64,000 nucleotides of DNA from Eublepharis macularius (Eukaryota > Chordata > Lepidosauria > Squamata > Eublepharidae). Positions within the stretch are counted from its first letter, which is position 1. Every line of letters begins with the position of its first letter. A program made the translations under genes and the position numbers. Location of the stretch: positions 86,294,464 through 86,358,463 of the forward strand of contig NC_072796.1 in the NCBI RefSeq assembly GCF_028583425.1, given 5' to 3'. Positions 32,705-43,966 of the stretch are shown here, piece by piece. Below the pieces are notes generated by a model. The model was not told the DNA's origin, searched no databases, and worked only from the letters and a program-made list of their open reading frames with translations.

Positions 32705-33920
32705 CTCCACACCCATTCTTCAGGGCAGGTTGATGGTGGAATGTCAAGGTAACATCACATTAAGTACAAGCTAGTTAGCAATTCTATTTTGGGTTTATTT
32801 CTTAGCATTCTATAACATATCTCTTTATAACTGATGCAATCTCATTTCATCTGTGTTGGTCTTTGCTAATTAAAAAAAATCCTTTCTTAAAAGGTATTTT
32901 GACTACACTGAACCATTGCCCACTTGCCTAGCTGCTGAGATAAGCCTACGCATGCTCACCTCACTTTTCTGGTAACTCAAGGTGCTGGGAATATTTTTGA
33001 GTGCAAAGAATTAGGGTACCATGAATAGTGGCATATGCTACAAGGGATCCCAAAACCATTAAGGGGATTTAGGAAGGAGTTTCCTCAGAGGGGTTGATTC
33101 TTCACAAGCATGCACCCCAGCCAACTGAGCTCTTCAGGCTGTTCTTAGTGATGGGGAGGGAAGGAGACTGGGAGGAGAGAATGAGAGGACCTCAGTGCAA
33201 TTGTGTTAAACCCAACCTACCTCACAGCATTTTGTGAGAATATAATGGAGGAAAGAGATTCATATGTGCCCCTGAGCTCCTTGAAGGAAGCATGGGATAT
33301 AAAATGGATAGAGACGTATATAGAAAAAAGTTCTCTTGGTTCAACTAATAAGACAATTTTAAATGCCTAGATAAATGATCAATGGGACCTTTTGGTGCAT
33401 AATTTCTTATAAACTCCAAGTCAAAGAGCTTAGTCAGAAATGGCCAGTAAAAAGAATTAGCAATGCAATGGAAAATTCAAGAACATTGCGCAAATGAATT
33501 TTAGCAGTCATTCTTTTAAGGGTATTACCCTTTTATACAGTTCTCTCTTCAGTATTTTCCATCCATATGAATGAAGCTTCAAAAAACAGAAAATCAACAC
33601 CCACCAATGGAATGTCCATCCATTCAGTTACCACTCACTATGTTACTACTCAAATATCAGGATTCCCAAACTCCCTTCTATACGCCAAACTTCATGTTGA
33701 GCATATCACTTTGGGGTTTCCCTAATACAGTATGAAACATCCTACACATACTGTGATGTGCATAACTATTACATTTGCCAGCGATTCAGCTCTAAATGAG
33801 TATTGTTTGCAATTGTATGTTCTCTGGTTAATTTTTTTTAAAAAGATATACTGTGGGGTTCAGGCCTGTCTGAAAATAGTACTTCAATCATATATGTGGG
33901 GAAGGGATTGAAGGTGGTTC
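32705..33920. other. Mostly unannotated DNA with a SINE end
   Basis: At about 33213-33305 the plus strand has AACCTACCTCACAG, AATATAATGGAGGAAAG and a GGGATATAAAATGGA end, another CORE-SINE 3' fragment. The rest shows no gene or repeat I can name. Confidence 0.4.
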
Positions 33921-33924
33921 AAGT

Positions 33925-35270
33925 AATATTTATTTTATTTTATTTATTTATATTTTAATTTATATACCGCCCATCCTCAGGGGCTCTGGGCAGTGAACAG
34001 TTAAAATCGATAAAAACAAGAACTAAAATCAATATACAAACAGTAAAACAAATTAACAAAGTGCAGTGGTGGGGAGAACCCTCCCCCACCCCAAAGGTGG
34101 GAGGCCGACATGGCACCGCCCCCTTCAATCACCGAATGCCTGGCGGAACAGCTCTGTCTTACAGGCCCAGCGGAACGATAATATGTCCCGCTGGGCCCGG
34201 GTTTCCATTGACAGAGCGTTCCACCAGGCTGGGGCCAGGACTGAAAAGGCCCTGGCCCTGGTTGAAGCGAGGCGGGCTTCCTTAGGGCCGGGGACCACAA
34301 GTAATTATTTATTCGCTGATCGAAGCGATCTCCGGGGAACGTACAGGGAGAGGTGGTCCTGAAGATATGCCGGTCCCAACCCACTCAGGGCTTTAAAGGT
34401 AAGAACCAACACTTTGAACCTGATTCAGAATTCAACCGGAAGCCAGTGCAGCTGGCGCAGGACAGGTGTGATGTGTGACTGGTAAGGTATACCAGTCAGG
34501 ACCTGTGCCGCCGCATTCTGGACCAGTTGTAGTTTCCGGATCAGGCCCAGGGGTAGCCCAGCATAGAGTGAGTTACAGTAATCTAGCCTGGAGGTGACCA
34601 TTGCATGGATCACTGTAGCCAGGTCCTGGGGTGTCAGGTAGGGGGCAAGTTGCCTGATCTGACGAAGATGGAAAAATGCAGACTTGGCAACTGCCGTGAC
34701 CTGGGCCTCCATCGATAGGGAGGCATCCAGGAGCACACCCAGACTCTTTTACCACTGGCAAAGTTGCCAGTGGTGTCTCATCCAGGGCAGGGAGCTGGAT
34801 CCCAACATCTGGCAGCCCCGGTCCCAGCTGCAGGACCTCCGTCTTCACTGGGTTCAATTTCAGCCTGCTCTGTTTCAACCATGCCGTCACAGCCTCCAAA
34901 GCTCTGGCCAGATTGTCTGGGGCCGTGTCTGGCCGGCCCTCCATCAACAGAAAAAGTTGGGTGTCATCCTTGTATTGATGACAACCCAGCCCAAACCTCC
35001 GCACCAACTGGGTGAGGGGGCGCATATAGATGTTAAATAACATCGGGGAGAGTATCGCCCCTTGGGGAACCCCACACACCAAAGGGTGATGGGGCAATAG
35101 ATCTCCCCCGAGCGCCACCCTCTGTCCCCGACCCTGGAGAAAGGAGACCAGCCACTGTAAGGCTGTCCCCCTAATCCCCACGTTGGCAAGGCGGCTGGCC
35201 AACAAATCATAGTCGACCGTGTCAAACGCTGCTGTGAGATCAAGTAACACAAGCAGCGCTGACCAGCCTC
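33925..35270 (-). mobile_element. L2 LINE, 5'-truncated
   Basis: Minus strand encodes L2 reverse transcriptase: LLDLTAAFDTVDYDLL, FLQGRGQRVAL, GVPQGAILSPMLFNIYMRPL, RLKLNPVKTEVLQLGPG (34573-35250), then SAFFHLRQIRQLAPYLTPQD, SRLDYCNSLYAGLPLGLIRK, LQLVQNAAAQVLTGI, HITPVLRQLHWLPV (34425-34736). The two parts are in different frames. The catalytic box reads YKDD instead of YADD. The 3' UTR (about 33925-34424) ends GGGCGGTATATAAATTAAAA and an (AAATA)n tail. It is 5'-truncated within RT and much younger than the L2 at 31330-32030. Confidence 0.88.
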
Positions 35271-35289
35271 AATCCAGATGCGGGCCAGA

Positions 35290-35760
35290 ATATGAGAGAA
35301 ACTCATCCTTTATTACTTAGTTCAGTTTTGGAACTCAAAACAACTAATAGGCTTGAGCTCCAGAGATGCCTTGCTGAAATGAAGAAAGATGCTTTTAGCT
35401 CCAATGGCTAAAGTTCTCAACAAGATTCTACCATAAAGAGTTATCTTAGCTTTGATAGAATAGAAATAGGGATACAAAGATGATTACCATGCACACCGTA
35501 TCTCTATATAGCCTAGTAATACAAGAATCAAGGGGCCTAGCAGAGTACCATCCATGGTCCAGAGGTTCTCACTTCATCCGAGCGGAGTCAGCATAAAAGA
35601 ACACTTCTGCCTGTTGACCTGAGAGGTGCTTAACAATGGGAACTGCTGTAAAAGTGGGAAAATTGTTATAAGAAGAAAAACCAAAAGGCAATTAAGCTAA
35701 GAAATCATAGACATGTAAGAACAAGCCACACGCCAGAGACAAAATGGAAGATACTTTACA
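35290..35760. other. Unannotated DNA
   Basis: Nothing recognised between the L2 and the PLE end fragment. Confidence 0.35.
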
Positions 35761-35764
35761 GACA

Positions 35765-35900
35765 ATCAAAAAGAGTCCAGTAGCACCTTTAAGACTAATC
35801 GATTTTATTTTATTGTAGCATAAGCTTTCGAGAATCAAGTTCTCTTCATCAGATGCCTGATCCGAAATACAGCACGTCAAACAGCATTTCTCTCCTAATT
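35765..35900 (-). mobile_element. PLE end (pLTR) fragment with hammerhead-like core
   Basis: Read on minus strand: CTGATGA, A, GAGAA-CTTGA-TTCTC, GAAA, GC-TTAT-GC, TA, then CAATAAAATAAAATCG, TTAGTCTTAAAGGTGC and TACTGGACTC. The CUGAUGA ... stem II ... GAAA ... tiny stem III order is that of hammerhead ribozymes known from Penelope-like elements. It sits at 35824-35852. The extra A before stem II and no clear stem I make activity doubtful. Confidence 0.5.
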
Positions 35901-36149
35901 ACAGCTCGCTCACCGGCGTATGGAAGACACAAAAGAGAGGATAGGCATTTATTAGATAAGACAAGGTAGGAGTGACCTCAGAGTAGGCATAAATAAGGAG
36001 GAGAAAAAAGAAAATGAAAGCTTTTATTAACAAGCTTAAAATGGTGGGTATCAGAGAGAACTGAACTTTTCTCCTGACCTAGGATCACATGGAAACAGTA
36101 TGTCAACTGCGAAGAGCTCTCACATCATAAGCCCAAGGTAAGTTAATTT

Positions 36150-36345
36150 TAAAAAAAAATTAATTCATTTATCCCGTCTTTCTCCCTAGTGGGGACCCAA
36201 AGTGGCTTGTATCATTTTCTTCTCCTCCATTTTTTCCTCACAACAAACCCTGTGAGGTAGGTTAGGTTGAGAGTTTGTGACTGGTCCAAGGTCACCCAGT
36301 GAGCTTCCATGGCAGAATAAGGCATCAAACCCAGGTAAAAGTTCA
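36150..36345 (-). mobile_element. CORE-SINE, minus strand
   Basis: Minus strand reads ACCTGGGTTTGATGCC, GAAGCTCACTGGGTGACC, TTGGACCAGTCACAAAC, CTAACCTACCTCACAGGG, TTTGTTGTGAGGA and ends GTCCCCACTAGGGAGAAAG, GGGATAAAT. Box B, CORE and 3' end of a MIR-like SINE are all visible. The head is partly missing. Confidence 0.75.
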
Positions 36346-38490
36346 ATGTGTGATTTAGTAGGGGACCACTGCAAAAAAAAAAATGTAACCTCCCTCCCTC
36401 CCTATGTAAATCACAGCAGTGGTTTAAAGCCCAGCAAGTCAATTGCTTCTCAGCACTTGATTCTAATTTAGATGCTTCAGCTAACATGCATTCATTTACT
36501 TGAAAGATTCCATTGGCTAACAAAATCTGTAAATGATTTTCCTACACTCCTATGAAATAGGTGGATTACATGCCCTATTCCAAAATATCACATTATACTC
36601 CTTTCATCAAACTGGGGATTGTCTCCATACCAGAAAAAGAAATACCACCACAGCTGTTGGGAGAAATACACTTTAATTTCTTTGTGGCATACAATATTCA
36701 GCTGAAAACACCTGGCAGGAGGAGAATGTGTAGAGAACCAAATGTGATGAAACCAGTCTCACTCATTAGCTTACAGTACAAGGTGATGTGGGATTGATCT
36801 GGGCAAAGACCTTTGCCATCCAGCACAGGAGTTCTAGGAGAAAGGCTCTCTCTCTGGCCATGACACTATTCCAGAAAATTGTGTTAGTCCTTCCTGCTTT
36901 CCTTTCCATGTGTTTGAGTTTTTGTACTACCACCAAAAACAACAAAAAAATAAAAATAAATAAAAGGCACACCATGACTATGAAGCAAAATTGCTGAGAA
37001 GAAAGCAACTCCTTGGTACTCTTGAACCATCGAAAGCTTCTAGAACAATCATTTCTGGTCCTATTAACCAGCAACCAGTAAAATTCACAGAGAAAGTCTC
37101 GAGAATTTAGTACAATGAACTTTAAACAGCAATAGATAGTAGAGACAACTAAGAGTGGGCTTATCCCACTCCTATCTCTTTATTGTGCTAATGACACATT
37201 TCTGGCGATGTGAAGGGGTGTGGCATATGCTAATGAGTTCCTCCAGCTCTTTTTCTACGAAATGACCCCTGCTAATACCTCATTATTTCTCAAACCAACA
37301 GAAAACAGTTGAGAAGTGGGAAAAAGACAGAATATAATCTCAACAATTCTATCTCACAACCCTGTAAATTAGACTGAGAGTGGTTGGCCCACTGTTATCC
37401 AAGGAGTTTCATTTCAGAGTAGGGATTTTATAAATTAACCTCAATTATCTTTCATTATTTTCTGTTATTTGTTTCAAAGTGAAGTGAGTAATAAAGTCAA
37501 GCTGACTAGCTACCAATTTTGTCCCAAGACAAAAATGTTAGCAACTGTTTTCATATGAGAGACTGAGAAGAATAAAAACCATACAGAAATGACACATCCA
37601 AAATGGAAAGGAACTATTGGGCAATGCAGTATATCCTCTTCCTTGTGCATGCACTGTTTATTCAAATTATGAAAATAGAGATCTGTTTTCTTTTGTTGCG
37701 GAGTCTGATGAGACAAGGTGGCAGTACATAGCAGTCATACTTCCATAAGCTAGCTGGACTGCGATATCTAGTAAGTATGTAAACTAAATATTTTTCAGAT
37801 GACTGTTCAGAATCATTACTTAACATGTTAGGGTTTTGTTTGACAGAATTTCCATTTTAGATACACACTAAGATTATAAAATGAAACAGATGACAAATAT
37901 TCCTGAAAAACCAAAGCCATTATTGTTCATTCTAAACGTATGACTTAATATTACTTGAACAGTATACTTTCTAAAGTTCTTCTGAGAGGCTGGTGTAAGC
38001 AATGGCCAAAGTTCCATAAGTAGCTGGTTTTTCAGGAGTAGCATTTATAGGAACATATGTTCCAAAAGAAAAAATTAGGATATGATGTCTAAATAAGTTG
38101 CTTCCAACATTGTGAGAATTGCTCCCAAGTGTGCATGTGCACAGGCTTTTTCACTTCCATTGTAATGTGCTTACAGGACTTTACATAAGGGAGACATAAA
38201 AGGCTTTAGATATCAATTCCCTCATCTATACAAGAGTTTCTATTCAAACATTACAGTAAACTTCTAAATACATAACATACTTGTTCATCTCTTTTAGACA
38301 CTTGCCCCGCTACTGGAAACACAGCCTCACACTGATTTTATTTCTGTATAGTGAAATTCTGAATTGGGGGAACACATCTTCCCCATTATTTTCAGTAGCA
38401 TTACAATGCTACTGAAAATTTCCTGTCTTCCTGCTATGTGCTCAGTGTGGCATATGGGGATGATTATGCTGAGAGCATAATCCCTAGAAG
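36346..38490. other. Unannotated intergenic DNA
   Basis: No gene supported. An A-rich stretch lies at about 36920-36965. Short frames here have no recognisable features. Confidence 0.4.
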
Positions 38491-38494
38491 CTAA

Positions 38495-38750
38495 AATGAT
38501 AAAACTGAAGACTATTGTACTTTGGTCACATCATGAGAAGACCAGATTCTCTGAAAAAGTCAGTAATGCTAGGAAAGGAGGAAAGCAGTAGGAAAAGAGG
38601 AAGATGTAAAACGAGATGGCTTGACTCAATAAAAGAAGCCACGTCCTCCAGTTTGCAGGATCTGAGCAAATGATAGGACATTTTGGAGGTCTTTTCTTCA
38701 CAGGGTCACCATAGGTTGGAGGCAACTTGACAGCATATAACACACATGCT
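38495..38750 (+). mobile_element. RTE/BovB-type LINE 3' fragment
   Basis: CTTTGGTCACATCATGAGAAG, AGTAGGAAAAGAGGAAGA, AAACGAGATGGCTTGACTC, ATAAAAGAAGCCAC, TTTGCAGGATCTGAGC, then CACAGGGTCACCATAGGTTG, GGCAACTTGACAGCATATAAC. This is the conserved C-terminus and 3' end of BovB/RTE elements, which also supplies the 3' end of Sauria SINEs. It is moderately diverged. Confidence 0.7.
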
Positions 38751-39359
38751 GACAGCATAACTGACCTGAAGTCAACCAGGGAACACAGATTCAGATCTGG
38801 GCCTTTCCTGGGTCATGTCCAGCACTTTCAACTACTACATTATGCGGGTGCTTACAATAAAACAAGTGCAGTGGTAGAAACAGATCCATTTTCATGTTTC
38901 TATCCCCAAGCACCATACAGTCACAAAAATCAGAAAAAGAGTGAACATCTGAAACTGGCTTAAAGTGTTATCTGGTTACAAGATTCCTAGGAGTAAATGT
39001 GTAATTCCTAGGAGCACTCTGTGTAATTGTCCTTCCATAACACAAGAGAACAAGGTACAATCAGAAAGACAGTTTTTAGGCCCTCCCCAAATATGTTAGA
39101 ACAAACACACGATTTTGCCTTGTCCCAAGCAATTTATTTGAACAATTTTATTTATATGCTCCGCTGTGCAAACATGAACTATCATTTAAATTATTAGCTC
39201 AACCATACACTGAAAAATGTAGAACGCTATTTCTTTTGGAATAATACAGGCATTTTATATTCATAAAAATTCTTATACATTTAAATTTTAAATTTACAAG
39301 AACAGTCTTGGATAGAACTGCTGTGCCACACTGGTGTTTAAAAAGCATGCAGACCATTC

Positions 39360-40272
39360 AGACATTTACAGCTTCGAATCTTTATTGTTTTAAAATTCTA
39401 CATGTCTTTTACAATACAATAATTTGTTACTTAAGTGACCTTTTTATAGTTAATGTACAATGGATTCTCCCCCTCCCCCCTCCATAATCTCGGCCATGAA
39501 ATACAATTGCATCAATATGATTTTTCTACACAGATTAATACAAGACTTTTCTCTGGTTTGGGAAGTTCCAGGTGCTTCATTTAGGTACAAGAGCACAAAT
39601 ACTTCCCTTCAAAATCTGTGATCAATCCTTCAAAAATGCTTCTGAAGACTGGAGATTTACATATGACTGATTGGTATCAGCTCATCAAGTAATTTTTCTT
39701 CTTTTTTATATTAAAGGGCTTTTTAACGCAATAAAGCAAGTTGCAGTTGTTACCTTTCATTTACTGAGGCAAACTCATGTTGAAGAAAATTATGATTATC
39801 CGCATGCAATGAACACTCTTTAAATATCTGGCGAATTTATACTTATTATAAAGATCTGTTAAAGAGTGCAAGTACTTTGTAATGATTTCACAAAAGGACG
39901 TATGCTGGTAATAATGGTAGCTAACATTTAAACAGCTAATATGAACTAATGTATAATTAACAGGCAATTAACATGGCTAGTAAATAAGCCATGACAAAAC
40001 AGGATTTGCCCTTTCAGAAAAAAAATGAAGTTGTTTGGTCCACATGTCTAAAGTTATTTGGGTAAAAAACTGGAACAGTTAGGCCAGACATTTTGATGAA
40101 ATTCTTACTTCTAAAATGTAATACATTTTTTTAAAAAAAGAAAAAAACCCAGTTGTATAGTGGAGCACTGTCATATGACCTCAGTATAAAACGATGATGT
40201 GCTATTTGGAGTGATGAATGAACACTGAAGGCCAAGCCAGAAAAAATGGTGATGTTGAGTTTCCATTATGTG
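39360..40272 (-). other. RB1CC1: RB1CC1 3' untranslated region
   Basis: The stretch between the stop codon (40273-40275) and the first good distal poly(A) signal on the minus strand. AATAAAGATTCG lies at 39375-39386, with the cleavage site probably near 39360. The region is AT-rich and free of recognised repeats, in contrast to the flanks. The 3' boundary is inferred; another AATAAA-like site near 39148 could extend it. Confidence 0.7.
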
Positions 40273-40350
40273 TTATACTTTCTTGTTCCATGGCACCGCT
40301 TTTACTCTGTAGAACTTTGTACCTAGAGGAACTTTAAATCTGTTTTGCGC
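40273..40350 (-). CDS. RB1CC1: RB1CC1 last coding exon
   Basis: RB1CC1 (FIP200) is the scaffold of the ULK1 autophagy-initiation complex; its C-terminal Claw domain binds cargo receptors such as p62. This exon encodes AQNRFKVPLGTKFYRVKAV then PWNKKV and a TAA stop (40273-40275), the end of the Claw domain. It is preceded on the minus strand by a T-rich tract and acceptor TTGCTTAG, and starts at a codon boundary, in phase with the exon at 41173-41243. Length from acceptor to stop is 78 bp. The ending in human is, from memory, KAVSWNKKV, so a Ser to Pro change is likely here. The gene runs right to left and this is its 3' end. Confidence 0.95.
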   Translation of the reverse strand, partial: AQNRFKVPLGTKFYRVKAVPWNKKV

Positions 40351-41172
40351 CTAAGCAAAAAAAGCAAACAAAAGGAATATTTAGAATGATGTATCAGAAC
40401 TAGTCTCCAAAGACTATTTTCCAAAGCTTCTTTGGTGTCTTGATAGCCTTGGGACACTTCATGCTTTTAAAGCAGGTATCTCTAGTGCAACTGCAGCGGG
40501 TGTACAGATTATTATGCACAAGAAGGCCAACACTAGTAACAGCACTACTTTGTGCTAGCACAATAATAGTATCTGTCTATAAATTAAATGCCCTTGCACA
40601 TTCTCAGTGGCTAGCTCTCCTTCTGAGAAGCAAGTGAATTCATGCATGCAAGGAAAAAGATTGTTATCTGGAGGTGCATACAGCTAAATGCATCCAAAAG
40701 AAGGAGAATTCTAAAGAAATGGAGAACAAAAAATGAAGAGATGGAATCTAGACAGCAGTTTTTGAGATACTATCTAGCAGCGTTTGATGGAAACCAGCAC
40801 AAAGTTTAATGATGCCTTGTTTCTTGATAAACAGTTGAATAGCTATAGGCAACAGCTGAATAAATTTCCCAAGTAACTTTCCTGAGATACCACCACCTAT
40901 TTTCATCACACAGTGCTTTTAATCCTCACAGTTGACTGAGAGCAATTCTATTAATAAATAGCAGTAGGGTAGCTAACTTGGACTTTATTTTGTGATATAT
41001 GGAAATGGAATGAGGGGAAATTCAACGTTGAATTGAAAGTTGAAGTCTCTATTTATTACTTTCAGTTTTACTCCTGCACCATACTTTTATACAGGATTGT
41101 ATATTCAAGTAGAACTCAACAAGAGTAAAGATCATGGAATCCTCTAAACCAAATTCTACTAACTTTCCTTAC
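40351..41172 (-). other. RB1CC1: RB1CC1 last intron
   Basis: GT-AG intron of 822 bp on the minus strand (donor GTAAGG at 41167-41172, acceptor TTAG at 40351-40354). No repeat recognised inside. Confidence 0.9.
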
Positions 41173-41243
41173 CTTTTTTGCCTGGCAATATTCCTTTTCC
41201 ATTACTTTCCCTAGCACCCAGGGTCTTCTAGATGTACCTGAAG
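41173..41243 (-). CDS. RB1CC1: RB1CC1 penultimate coding exon
   Basis: 71-bp exon encoding (A)SGTSRRPWVLGKVMEKEYCQ followed by AKK, part of the C-terminal Claw domain. Acceptor CATGTAG and donor GTAAGG are clear. It enters in phase with two bases (CT) completing an Ala codon begun by G of the preceding exon, and ends on a codon boundary. The human sequence from memory, SGASRRPWVLGKVMEKEYC, differs by a single residue over this stretch. The Claw domain folds from this and the neighbouring two exons and binds FIR-type motifs of autophagy receptors. Confidence 0.96.
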
Positions 41244-41882
41244 CTACATGAAAAAATTCCCATTACTATACAAAGTATTTTAAAAACTGTATGAAAATTG
41301 TCCATGACAATCTATGTAACAGCCTCTTTATTTTAGTTTTTCTGCTATAGCTTGTGATCAGCACCAAGATAAGAAAAACATGCACCCTGTAACACAGGAC
41401 AATACATGTTTCACAGGACAGGGAGATGATAGCATGGGGCAACTGTCTAACGCCATTTAAATCTTATGAAGTATGTACACTCTTCATAGCTTACATAGAT
41501 TATATTTTTCCAGCATCTCAAATGGCCATGATTGCATTTATTGGCTGCCTAAAAGAGGACTCAAGGTGATGCACATAATCAATTTTTAAAACAAACAGTA
41601 TTTAAAACTGGCAAAAGCCAACAAATTAAAACCAATCCAACAATAACTTAAATTTCTGTACAAATGTTCACAAAACAGCACTAGCAGCTATCTATCATGT
41701 GATTTTTCTGGATCCAAACTTACTGTGTGTTACAGTTGAATATAACCTCAATTGTTTTATCTATACATATATATGCATGTTCATGCATAATCATAAAAAG
41801 CTTATTTGATATTAAGTAATGATTAAATCTTAAAGAATATTCTGAATATGTACTCTAGTGTTATGACACTTACCACACTCAC
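41244..41882 (-). other. RB1CC1: RB1CC1 intron with LINE tail
   Basis: GT-AG intron of 639 bp. At about 41525-41600 the minus strand shows TCACCTTGAGTCCTC and a following CCAATAAATGC, probably the 3' end of an old LINE. Confidence 0.85.
41874..41882 (-). promoter_or_regulatory. RB1CC1: Alternative tandem splice donor segment
   Basis: GTGAGTGTG followed by GTAAGT. Use of the downstream donor keeps frame and inserts three residues (GEC) between LKP and ASG. Human RB1CC1 isoforms are known to differ by three residues at this place (GEG), which suggests the two donors are ancestral. Confidence 0.7.
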
Positions 41883-42010
41883 CTGGTTTGAGGTCCAGTG
41901 CTGCGAGAGATTCTGAATGCAGGAAATACAACGTTGGGCTAACAGTAAATAATACATAGTTGTCATGGCGTTCATCCAAAATAATGAGAACCAAATCACC
42001 AACCTGAAAA
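41883..42010 (-). CDS. RB1CC1: RB1CC1 Claw-domain exon
   Basis: 128-bp exon encoding FQVGDLVLIILDERHDNY, VLFTVSPTLYFLHSESLAAL and DLKP, the start of the Claw domain of FIP200. It begins with T, completing the Asp codon whose first two bases (GA) end the exon at 43908-43966, and ends CCAG so that G opens an Ala codon in the next exon. Acceptor CTTTTTGTCTAG and donor GTGAGT are good. A second donor, GTAAGT, lies exactly 9 bases further (exon edge 41874); its use would add Gly-Glu-Cys. Sequence is almost that of mammals (SLPALDLKP in human from memory). Confidence 0.97.
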
Positions 42011-43907
42011 CTAGACAAAAAGGAAGTGCTCAGAAAGTGACTGCTTTAAGAGATCTGTTCATCCACTTTTGTTGCAGTATTAAACAGATCCACTTATGGC
42101 TGTAAGAGAATCCTGTTTCGTTGTAGGAATTATAAACAGACAGTTATACTGCATATTGAAAATAGACAAGTTATATTACAAGATGAGAGTCACAAAAGAA
42201 ACTGGGTGCCGTAGATCTGTTCTACTAGTGGATTCTGCTCTCTAGACCCGTTCTGGAACTTTTCCATAAGGACTTGGTGTGTAGTAAGGGTATAAATACC
42301 ATGAGTAGTGTGATACAGGTAGCCACTACCCTCCAGCCTGTTTGTGGTTAAACTTTAAACCAATCAGAGTGGTAAAATGAATTTTGGTGAGCTTTTGTCA
42401 TAAGCCTTGAATTCTTTTCTCCTGTCTTGGTTATTATTACTTTGTCTGCTCTACAGCTTCATAGGAGACATGAAGTAGAGTGCAAACAAAGAACAAAGCA
42501 GTTCTTAGGCATACAGCTGGAGATTTTCTATCTATACAGCTATCTTTGTCCAGGCAGACTTCAGTGCATGTCTAGCCAATACTGTTCATACGAACAACTC
42601 CATCATGAACACAAACTGATTCGGTAAGCCACCATAAAAGATGACCTTAAAGTAACAGACTGAATTGCTTTTTGAGTTCAAACCTGGTCCTGCATTCTTA
42701 TGACTATTTTCACATGAACACTCTGTCAGGAGAGAGAGATATATGGCTCATCATTTTCTTCTAAGCATCTTCTGAGCCAGCCTGAACAGTAACTGAAAAC
42801 AAAAAAGCTTTTCAGCAAACTGCTGCAGTTGAGCATGAACAATGAGTGAAGGCCATTTCTACTTTATATGTTGTTTTTTGCCTGGCTGAGAAGTTGGATC
42901 AGAAGAGTTTTGCTTCATTCATTCACTGCCTGCTTAATGGGGGCAGGTCTGTGATAATGAGACAATGCGAGTGCAGAGAAGCATTTGTTTATGAAGGGAT
43001 GAAATACAAGCTCCCATCAATCTTGGATGATTTGGGGCACAACACCCCCCCCCCCGCTTTATTTGGGCCTTCTGCTGATACCAAAGATGATGAGTATGTT
43101 AAATTCAAATCATCTTAAAATGAATGTTTAACAAGGCATGTGCAAAAAGTACAATCTGAATATTCAGTTTCTAAGTAATTTTTATCAAAAGATGTTTACA
43201 CGCTAATTATAATTAAACAAGGAACTCTGCCAGTGAATATGCTCATTTAAAATTTTGCTTTCTTTAATGACACAGTAAACATAAAAAATAGTCCCATGCA
43301 AAGAGACATTTCTAAAGAAGACATGACACATGTGACTTTTTCATTAATACTACCACTGAAGACCTCTCTGCTTAAGTGAGCCTGCTGTGTGCCACTAACT
43401 CAAAAAACTATGTTGCTCACAAGGGCATTTCTTCCTGCTCTACAGCACATCCATTCTGTCTGCTAGCAAATAGTTTAAGGATTTTCACAAGATATATCAA
43501 CAGCTTAAGTGCTCAAGATGCTGTCCTTTCAACAAATGTCAACTTCAGCATTTGGGTATATGCAATCGACAAGCAAATCTGAATGGATTAATGTCTCTAG
43601 ACAGTTTAAATTAGCTACAGGCAAGGAAATGACTATCCAACACAATTTTTTATCTTACAATGTAGCCTCCATTTCAATCTTGGGGAAAAAACCTGAACAC
43701 ACAAATAAACCAAGTAAAGATCTGTCACGTCCACCTAAAACAACAAATCATATAAACTTACATGAAACAAAAACGATAGATCTTTTGAAAATTTTCTGAA
43801 CATATTATTTAAGAATAATATAGTACTTATACATTTTAAAAAACACAGTATGACAAATAAACAGAAGAAAAGAATTTCATTTACTGCTCATTAAAACAAA
43901 TACTTAC
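42011..43907 (-). other. RB1CC1: RB1CC1 intron
   Basis: GT-AG intron of 1897 bp on minus strand. A C-run lies near 43045. No element recognised. Confidence 0.85.
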
Positions 43908-43966
43908 TCTCTGATAGCTATTTTTTCAGAATGCCTTAGTGACACTGAAGACATGCTTTGAGACAT
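43908..43966 (-). CDS. RB1CC1: RB1CC1 exon before the Claw domain
   Basis: 59-bp exon encoding MSQSMSSVSLRHSEKIAIR plus GA of an Asp codon. Acceptor TTTTTGCAG and donor GTAAGT flank it. It joins the coiled-coil exon at 56832-56879 (codon boundary) to the Claw exon. The serine-rich linker is well conserved; human from memory is MSQSMSSVSSRHSEKIAIRD. The upstream intron (43967-56831) is greatly enlarged by nested transposons. Confidence 0.96.

Noticed and set aside
33915-35235. TCAAGTAA on both sides of the L2 as a target duplication
   Set aside because: The right copy falls within the L2 coding sequence (codons of LLDLTAAFD), so the match is coincidental.
41830-42018. Single 62-codon gene on the minus strand
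   Set aside because: Its coding part is the RB1CC1 exon 41883-42010; the remainder is intron read-through.
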